5,968 nt of DNA from an uncultured Verrucomicrobium sp. (GTDB lineage Bacteria > Verrucomicrobiota > Verrucomicrobiia > Methylacidiphilales > GAS474). Each line of letters starts with the position of its first letter. Position 1 is the first letter of the stretch. Made by a program: the position numbers and the translations under genes. Below the pieces are notes generated by a model. The model worked only from the letters and a program-made list of their open reading frames with translations. It was not told the DNA's origin and made no database searches. Of the stretch, positions 1 to 3,559 are shown piece by piece. The stretch is from contig CAISZB010000276.1 in the NCBI GenBank assembly GCA_903889845.1, positions 1-5,968 on the forward strand. Reading direction: 5' to 3'.

Positions 1-30
1 GGGAAACTAACTGGCAGAGACGGGAGTCAA

Positions 31-69
31 CCCCTCCATTCGTTCAAACGTGCGGTGCGCATGGAGGAG
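31..69 (-). repeat. Imperfect inverted repeat, 9-bp stem hairpin
   Basis: The arms at 31-39 (CCCCTCCAT) and 61-69 (ATGGAGGAG) pair over nine positions. On the plus strand one position is a C-A mismatch (32/68). In a minus-strand transcript the same position becomes a G-U wobble, so the full 9-bp stem forms only in RNA read in the nrnA direction. The 21-base loop contains a small palindrome, CGTTCAAACG (41-50). The stem lies about 65 bases past the nrnA stop. It could be part of the nrnA 3' untranslated region or of an unrecognised small RNA. There is no T-run directly after it, so it is not a classical intrinsic terminator. Confidence 0.35.
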
Positions 70-77
70 CTACAGGG

Positions 78-111
78 AAGCGCAGCGATTCTACCCGGCC
101 CCAACGGGCCG
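78..111. repeat. Palindromic intergenic repeat, copy 1
   Basis: The core at 90-111 contains a perfect 6-bp hairpin: CGGCCC (96-101), loop CAAC, GGGCCG (106-111). It is preceded by TCTACC at 90-95. Directly to its left is a second, imperfect palindrome at 78-90 (AAGCGC A GCGATT, one mismatch). The core matches 1678-1700 in 19 of 23 aligned columns, including an identical TCTACCCGG. Both copies sit in the same orientation, a short distance past the stop of a minus-strand gene (nrnA here, 21 bases away). The two-palindrome arrangement is like REP/BIME intergenic elements. A rho-independent terminator is less likely because no T-run follows on either strand. Confidence 0.5.
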
Positions 112-132
112 TACCTATAACTTCGCGCCCCC

Positions 133-1110
133 CTACCCCCCATGCGACGCCAAAGCCTGGCCGATCTTCTCCAGAAGCCGGGCCTCCAGCTCCTCCGGCG
201 GGAGGGAAGAGCGGATGCCGGCGGCGAGGCGGTGGCCGCCGCCGCCAAAGGAGGCCGCGATCTGGTTCACATCGACGCGGCCCCGGGAACGGAGGCTGAC
301 GCGGGTCTTCCCTCCCTCCATCTCCTCCAGCATGAAGGCGACCTCGACGGAGCCGACGACCTGGAGCTGCTCCAGGAAGTTCTCCACCTCGTCGGTCCGG
401 GCGCCGCTCCGGGCGTACATCTCCTGCGTGAGGCGGTAGTGGGCGACGCGGTTCGTGTGGGTGAACTTCGTCACGGCCAGGACTTCCCGCTTCAGCATGA
501 AGCTCTCGACCGAGGTCGATTGATAAAAGCGCTGCGCGATCGCCGTCGGGTCGGCCCCGCGGGAGACGAGGCTCGCGGCGACCTCGAAGGTGTGAGCCGA
601 GGTGTGGCGGTATTGGAAGGAGCCGGTGTCGGTCATCAGGCCGACGTAGAGGTTCGTCGCCGCCTCGGGCGGGCAGGGCAACCCGGCGGCGTCGATCAGG
701 TCGTGGAGGATCTGCGCGCAGGCGGGGCTCTCCGCATCGACGAGGTTGATCCGGCCGAAGCGGGGATTGCTCTGGTGGTGGTCGATATTGACGTCGGGCT
801 GGCGGTTCCAGCCGACGAAGGTCTCCCCGAGGCGCTCTTGGGTCGAGGTGTCGACGGCGATGATCGCGACCTCGGGCGGCGGCGGCGCGGCGGGGGTTTT
901 CTCCACCATCTCCTTGCCGGGGAGGAAGAGGTAATTCCGAAGCAGGCCGTCCTCGCTGTAGACGGAGACTTCCTTGCCGAAGGCCTTGAGGCTCAGCGCC
1001 AGGCCCAGGGAGGAGCCGTAGGCATCCCCGTCCGGCCGGATGTGGGAAAGGATGCAGAAGCGATCCCGCTCGGCGATGAGGGCACGAAAATGGTCGAGAT
1101 GCGGCTGCAT
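133..1110 (-). CDS. nrnA: Bifunctional oligoribonuclease / pAp phosphatase NrnA (DHH/DHHA1 family)
   Basis: This is a 325-residue DHH-superfamily phosphoesterase. Family members are cytoplasmic, Mn-dependent enzymes that degrade 2-5 nt RNAs to mononucleotides and dephosphorylate 3'-phosphoadenosine 5'-phosphate to AMP. All expected motifs are visible: SHIRPDGDA at residues 22-30, the metal-binding Asp in VDTST (D87), the signature DHH at 110-112, MTDTGSF at 159-165 (D161), and the DHHA1 substrate-binding loop FGGGGH at 288-293. The length is typical of NrnA. The start at ATG 1110 is preferred because it places the first motif about 20 residues in, as usual. The frame stays open upstream to a GTG at 1266, but that extension looks non-coding and would overlap the start of the divergent gene. 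No Shine-Dalgarno sequence precedes the chosen ATG; its leader is pyrimidine-rich. The stop is TAG at 135-133. In many bacteria nrnA neighbours rbfA and truB, which is not the case here. RecJ is excluded by the short length. The exact substrate preference cannot be read from sequence. Confidence 0.93.
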   Translation of the reverse strand: MQPHLDHFRALIAERDRFCILSHIRPDGDAYGSSLGLALSLKAFGKEVSVYSEDGLLRNYLFLPGKEMVEKTPAAPPPPEVAIIAVDTSTQERLGETFVGWNRQPDVNIDHHQSNPRFGRINLVDAESPACAQILHDLIDAAGLPCPPEAATNLYVGLMTDTGSFQYRHTSAHTFEVAASLVSRGADPTAIAQRFYQSTSVESFMLKREVLAVTKFTHTNRVAHYRLTQEMYARSGARTDEVENFLEQLQVVGSVEVAFMLEEMEGGKTRVSLRSRGRVDVNQIAASFGGGGHRLAAGIRSSLPPEELEARLLEKIGQALASHGG

Positions 1111-1220
1111 GAAAAGAAGTTGCGGAAAAAGAGTAGGGGAAAGAGTGCAATACCGCCTGAAGGAAAGCAAGGCGGGATCGCGCTTGCCGCCGCCGCCTCG
1201 CGCGGGTAGGTTGTCCGGCC
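1111..1220. promoter_or_regulatory. Divergent intergenic region between nrnA and the small plus-strand gene
   Basis: These 110 bases separate two divergently read start codons, so promoters for both genes are expected here by position. The half nearest nrnA (1111-1150) is purine-rich on the plus strand and less GC-rich than its surroundings. I could not find a convincing -35/-10 pair with normal spacing on either strand. The central feature is a perfect 6-bp inverted repeat, CCGCCT (1153-1158) and AGGCGG (1170-1175), with an 11-base spacer. It could be an operator dyad or an RNA hairpin. Calling the region regulatory rests on gene arrangement only. Confidence 0.35.
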
Positions 1221-1592
1221 ATGTCCCAGGAGCCGCTTTCCACTCCGCCTCCGTCTCCGACCTCACCTTCCTCCCTGGCCCTCTCCTCGCCTTCGTCGCC
1301 CGCCCCCCAGGCGGAAAAGCGGCATCCCGGCCCGGTCGAGCCGGTCGTGAAGATGCACGCCCCGAAGCCGCTGCCGAAGGTGAAGGCCCCCGTCCTTTAC
1401 AGTGAGCCGCGCCCCGTCCGTTCCCTGACCAGCCGCCTCATGGAAGGGGTCCTCTTCGCCATCGTTGCGGCGGCGATCGGCCACCTCGTCGCCCAGCGGC
1501 TCTTCGTGGGGGAGGAGCAGCTCGTCGACCGGCCCGTGGGTCCCCTGGCCGCGCTGATGTCGGCGGCGGATGCGGCGGCGCCCGCGCCTTGA
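1221..1592 (+). CDS. Hypothetical small protein with Pro/Ser-rich N-terminus and one membrane helix
   Basis: This is a 123-residue frame that I do not recognise as any family. Residues 2-30 are low-complexity and rich in Pro and Ser. Residues 35-70 are basic and proline-rich (for example KPLPKVKAP). Residues 75-95 (EGVLFAIVAAAIGHLVAQRLF) form one plausible membrane helix, followed by an acidic patch (GEEQ) and an Ala-rich end. By the positive-inside rule the basic N-terminal part would be cytoplasmic. Codons are strongly biased to G or C in the third position, like the neighbouring genes, which supports coding. ATG 1221 has only a weak upstream GGTAGG about 10 bases away. An internal ATG at 1350 would give an 80-residue version without the low-complexity stretch and is a real alternative. 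The gene diverges from nrnA and converges on the ABC exporter gene. No function can be assigned, and a spurious frame is not excluded. Confidence 0.6.
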   Translation: MSQEPLSTPPPSPTSPSSLALSSPSSPAPQAEKRHPGPVEPVVKMHAPKPLPKVKAPVLYSEPRPVRSLTSRLMEGVLFAIVAAAIGHLVAQRLFVGEEQLVDRPVGPLAALMSAADAAAPAP

Positions 1593-1701
1593 ATGGGGAG
1601 GCAATCGCAGCGCCATGGGCTCCCTCTCATGTTAGCCAGATGGCCTCTTTAGCTCTTTGTCGCTAGCGCGACGGCAGTCTACCCGGTCCCGAAGGGGCCG
1701 C
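1593..1701. other. Convergent intergenic region with weak hairpins
   Basis: This is the gap between two converging genes, where transcription from both sides should end. Visible structures are a GGGGAG / CTCCC(T) pairing (1595-1600 with 1620-1625, loop about 19 bases), a short palindrome GCCAGATGGC (1635-1644) followed by two CTCTTT repeats (1645-1650 and 1653-1658), and the palindromic repeat at 1659-1700. The short palindrome plus pyrimidine-rich tail is the nearest thing to an intrinsic terminator for the plus-strand gene, but the stem is only 3-4 bp and the tail is not a T-run. No convincing terminator is visible for either gene. Confidence 0.4.
1659..1700. repeat. Palindromic intergenic repeat, copy 2
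   Basis: Two adjacent palindromes are visible. The first is GTCGC TAGC GCGAC at 1659-1672, with a perfect 5-bp stem. The second is a 7-bp hairpin at 1684-1700: CGGTCCC, loop GAA, GGGGCCG. Its stem is perfect on the plus strand apart from one T-G wobble, and carries one C-A mismatch if transcribed from the minus strand. The core 1678-1700 matches copy 1 at 90-111. Relative to copy 1, the extra G (1697) falls opposite the changed base T1687, so the hairpin is kept and lengthened. The element begins one base after the ABC exporter stop codon on the minus strand. It may act in 3'-end processing or mRNA stability, or be a REP-like mobile repeat. Confidence 0.5.
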
Positions 1702-3528
1702 CTACGCCCCGTAATTCCCCTTCGCCCAGAGGTGGGCATAGTGCCCGTTCAGGGCCAGGAGCTCCGCCCCCGTTCCCGACTCGACGAGGCGGCCCTGGTC
1801 CATGACGTAGATCCGGTCGGAGTAGTGGTGGACGGTGTTCAGGCGGTGGGTGACGATGAGGGTCGTCTGGATCCGCATGAGGCGGCGGAGGGTGTCCATG
1901 ATCTCCGACTCGGTCGAGACGTCGAGGGCGCTCGTCGGCTCGTCGAGGAGGAGGATGGGGGCGCCCTTCAGGAAGGCGCGGGCGATGCCGATGCGCTGCC
2001 GCTGGCCGCCGGAGAGGCGGACGCCCCGCTCCCCGACGGGGGTCTTGTACCCCTGCGGGAGGCGGGTGATGAAGTCGTGCGCCTGGGCCTGGACGGCGGC
2101 GCGGCGGATCTCGTCCGGCTTCGCGCCGAGGCGGCCGTAGGCGATGTTTTCCTCGACGGTGCCGGAGAGGAGGAGGGTGTCCTGGAGGACGATGGCGATG
2201 TTTTCCCGGACCGATTTTTTCCGGTACTTTCGGATGTCGAGGCCGTCGAGGAGGATGCGGCCCTCCGTCGGGTCGTAGAAGCGGGGGATCATCGAGAGGA
2301 CGGTCGTCTTCCCCGCGCCGGTGCCGCCGACGATGGCGACGGTCTGCCCGGGGAGGATCTCCAGGGAGAGGTCCTGGACGATGAGGCTCTCCTCCGCGTC
2401 GTAGCGGAAGGAGACGTGGTCGAAGGTGATCCGTCCGTCGATCGGCGGCAGGGCGGGGGCGCCGGGGGTCTCCGGCACGGCGTCCTCCGTGTCCATGACT
2501 TCGAAGACGCGCTGCATCCCCGCCGCCGCGCCCTCCATCGACCAGGCGGTGTAGCTGAGTTGTTCCAGGGGCTGGTAGAGGTTCGTCAGGTAGTTGAGGA
2601 AGATCCAGAGGTTGCCGAGGTCGAGGCGGGACTGGATGACGTGGGTGGCCCCCAGGTAGAGGACCAGCGCGGTGCCGAGGGCGGTGACGAGGCCGACGAT
2701 GAGGCTGGAGAGGGTGCTGGTCAGCGTCAGCCGCAGGTTCGCGCCGTAGCTGTGTTCCGCCTCGCGGGCGAATTGGCTGACCTCGTACTCCTCCCGACCG
2801 AAGGCGTGGACGACGCGGATGGCGGAGAGGCCCTCTGTGGCGGCGGCCAGGACGTCGCTTTCCTCCTGCTGGAGGGTGTCGCTCTCCTGGCGGATGCGGC
2901 GGGCGAAGAAGGAGATGGTGAGCCACAGGAGCGGAACGACGGCGAGGGAGCAATAAGCCAGCGTCCGGTCGACGCAGAACATGACGGCGAAGGTCCCGAC
3001 GAGGGTGATGACGGAACTGAGGACGGCGGTGAAGCCCCGGTTGAAGAGGGTCTGGATCGCCTGGGAATCGTAGGCGACGCGGAAGGTGGAGTCGCCGCTG
3101 CGGCGCCGCTCGTGGAAGTGGAGGGGGAGGTGCTGGAGGAAGGCGTAGAGGCGGGTGCGGAGGTGGAGGAGGGCCTTCAGGCCGATCTCCGTGAGGATGT
3201 AGTTGTTCCCGACGTTGAAGACGCCCTGGAGGAGGTAGATGACGATGACGCTCCCGGCGGCCCAGAGGGTGGCGTGGGCGATCGACATCTTGAGGCCCCA
3301 GAAGAGGATGTCGGGCGTGGTGTCGGTCGCCTTCGCGGCGGTGGCGACGGGGATGACGCTGTCGATCAGCCACTTCACCGGCCACGGCTTGAGGAGGTTC
3401 AGCGCGATGGTGACGAGGAGGAGGCCCAGGGCCAGCCCGATCTGCCCCAGGTAGGGCCGGTAGAAACGGATCGCCCGCAGGTAGACCGGGGCGGCCTTGG
3501 TCGGCGGGGGGGATTCCTTGGCGCTCAT
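1702..3528 (-). CDS. ABC transporter, fused membrane and ATPase domains (type IV exporter, MsbA-like half-transporter)
   Basis: This 608-residue protein has the canonical exporter layout: an N-terminal six-helix membrane domain, then a nucleotide-binding domain, working as a dimer in the inner membrane. Probable helices lie near residues 26-46, 88-108, 165-185, 188-208, 272-294 and 305-325. The ATPase motifs are complete: A-loop Tyr 376 (FRY), Walker A GGTGAGKT at 401-408, Q-loop Gln 449, signature LSGGQ at 505-509, Walker B ILLLDE at 525-530, D-loop SALD at 533-536, and switch His 561. It should therefore be catalytically competent. Members of this group export lipids, lipid-linked sugars, glucans, peptides or drugs, and sequence alone does not separate them. 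Its position 31 bases after a glycosyltransferase gene on the same strand suggests a glycan or glycolipid substrate, as with the cyclic glucan exporters NdvA/ChvA or the flippase MsbA. ATG 3528 is supported by an AAGGAAGG sequence upstream. The stop is TAG at 1704-1702. Confidence 0.95.
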   Translation of the reverse strand: MSAKESPPPTKAAPVYLRAIRFYRPYLGQIGLALGLLLVTIALNLLKPWPVKWLIDSVIPVATAAKATDTTPDILFWGLKMSIAHATLWAAGSVIVIYLLQGVFNVGNNYILTEIGLKALLHLRTRLYAFLQHLPLHFHERRRSGDSTFRVAYDSQAIQTLFNRGFTAVLSSVITLVGTFAVMFCVDRTLAYCSLAVVPLLWLTISFFARRIRQESDTLQQEESDVLAAATEGLSAIRVVHAFGREEYEVSQFAREAEHSYGANLRLTLTSTLSSLIVGLVTALGTALVLYLGATHVIQSRLDLGNLWIFLNYLTNLYQPLEQLSYTAWSMEGAAAGMQRVFEVMDTEDAVPETPGAPALPPIDGRITFDHVSFRYDAEESLIVQDLSLEILPGQTVAIVGGTGAGKTTVLSMIPRFYDPTEGRILLDGLDIRKYRKKSVRENIAIVLQDTLLLSGTVEENIAYGRLGAKPDEIRRAAVQAQAHDFITRLPQGYKTPVGERGVRLSGGQRQRIGIARAFLKGAPILLLDEPTSALDVSTESEIMDTLRRLMRIQTTLIVTHRLNTVHHYSDRIYVMDQGRLVESGTGAELLALNGHYAHLWAKGNYGA

Positions 3529-3539
3529 GGGGGGGATGG

Positions 3540-3547
3540 CCTTCCTT
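3540..3547 (-). promoter_or_regulatory. Ribosome binding site of the ABC exporter gene
   Basis: On the minus strand the sequence AAGGAAGG lies 11 bases before ATG 3528, within the 31-base gap after the upstream gene's stop. The spacing is slightly long. It supports this start codon and translation of the exporter from a shared message. The bases between it and the ATG are a C-run (CATCCCCCC) on the coding strand. Confidence 0.5.
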
Positions 3548-3559
3548 AGCCTGTTGGTC

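Larger units (their letters stand above)
1..132. other. Non-coding region downstream of nrnA
   Basis: No credible gene is visible in these bases; the frames that cross them are shadows of nrnA or run off the edge. The stretch holds two structures listed separately: a long-stem hairpin at 31-69 and one copy of a palindromic repeat at 78-111. On the minus strand, bases 11-34 read like the T-arm and acceptor end of a tRNA or tmRNA (GGTTGACTCCC, then CTCTGCCA), but the conserved C of the T-loop is missing and no matching 5' half is present. The region is the 3' flank of nrnA. It may hold its transcription end, but no hairpin here is followed by a clear T-run in the nrnA direction. Confidence 0.5.

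Noticed and set aside
11..60. tRNA or tmRNA 3' end on the minus strand (GGTTGACTCCC followed by CTCTGCCA)
   Set aside because: The T-loop lacks the conserved C, the T-stem has a mismatch, and no complementary 5' acceptor strand or D-arm is found. A tmRNA would have to overlap the nrnA coding region. An att-site remnant cannot be excluded, but nothing else supports an island.
142..1209. A 355-residue plus-strand frame opposite nrnA
   Set aside because: It is a mirror of a gene with all DHH/DHHA1 motifs, and its own translation is low-complexity.
1111..1266. N-terminal extension of NrnA to a GTG at 1266
   Set aside because: The 52 extra residues do not resemble the family, would overlap the divergent gene, and are not needed for a normal-length enzyme.
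1635..1658. Intrinsic terminator for the small plus-strand gene (GCCAGATGGC followed by CTCTTT repeats)
   Set aside because: The stem is only 3-4 bp and the tail is interrupted by C, A and G, so it does not meet the usual form of a rho-independent terminator.
1657..3549. A 630-residue plus-strand open frame opposite the ABC exporter gene
   Set aside because: It mirrors a gene with a complete set of ABC motifs; its translation is low-complexity, rich in Asp, Glu, Gly and Val, and lacks recognisable motifs. Long antisense frames are expected in GC-rich DNA.
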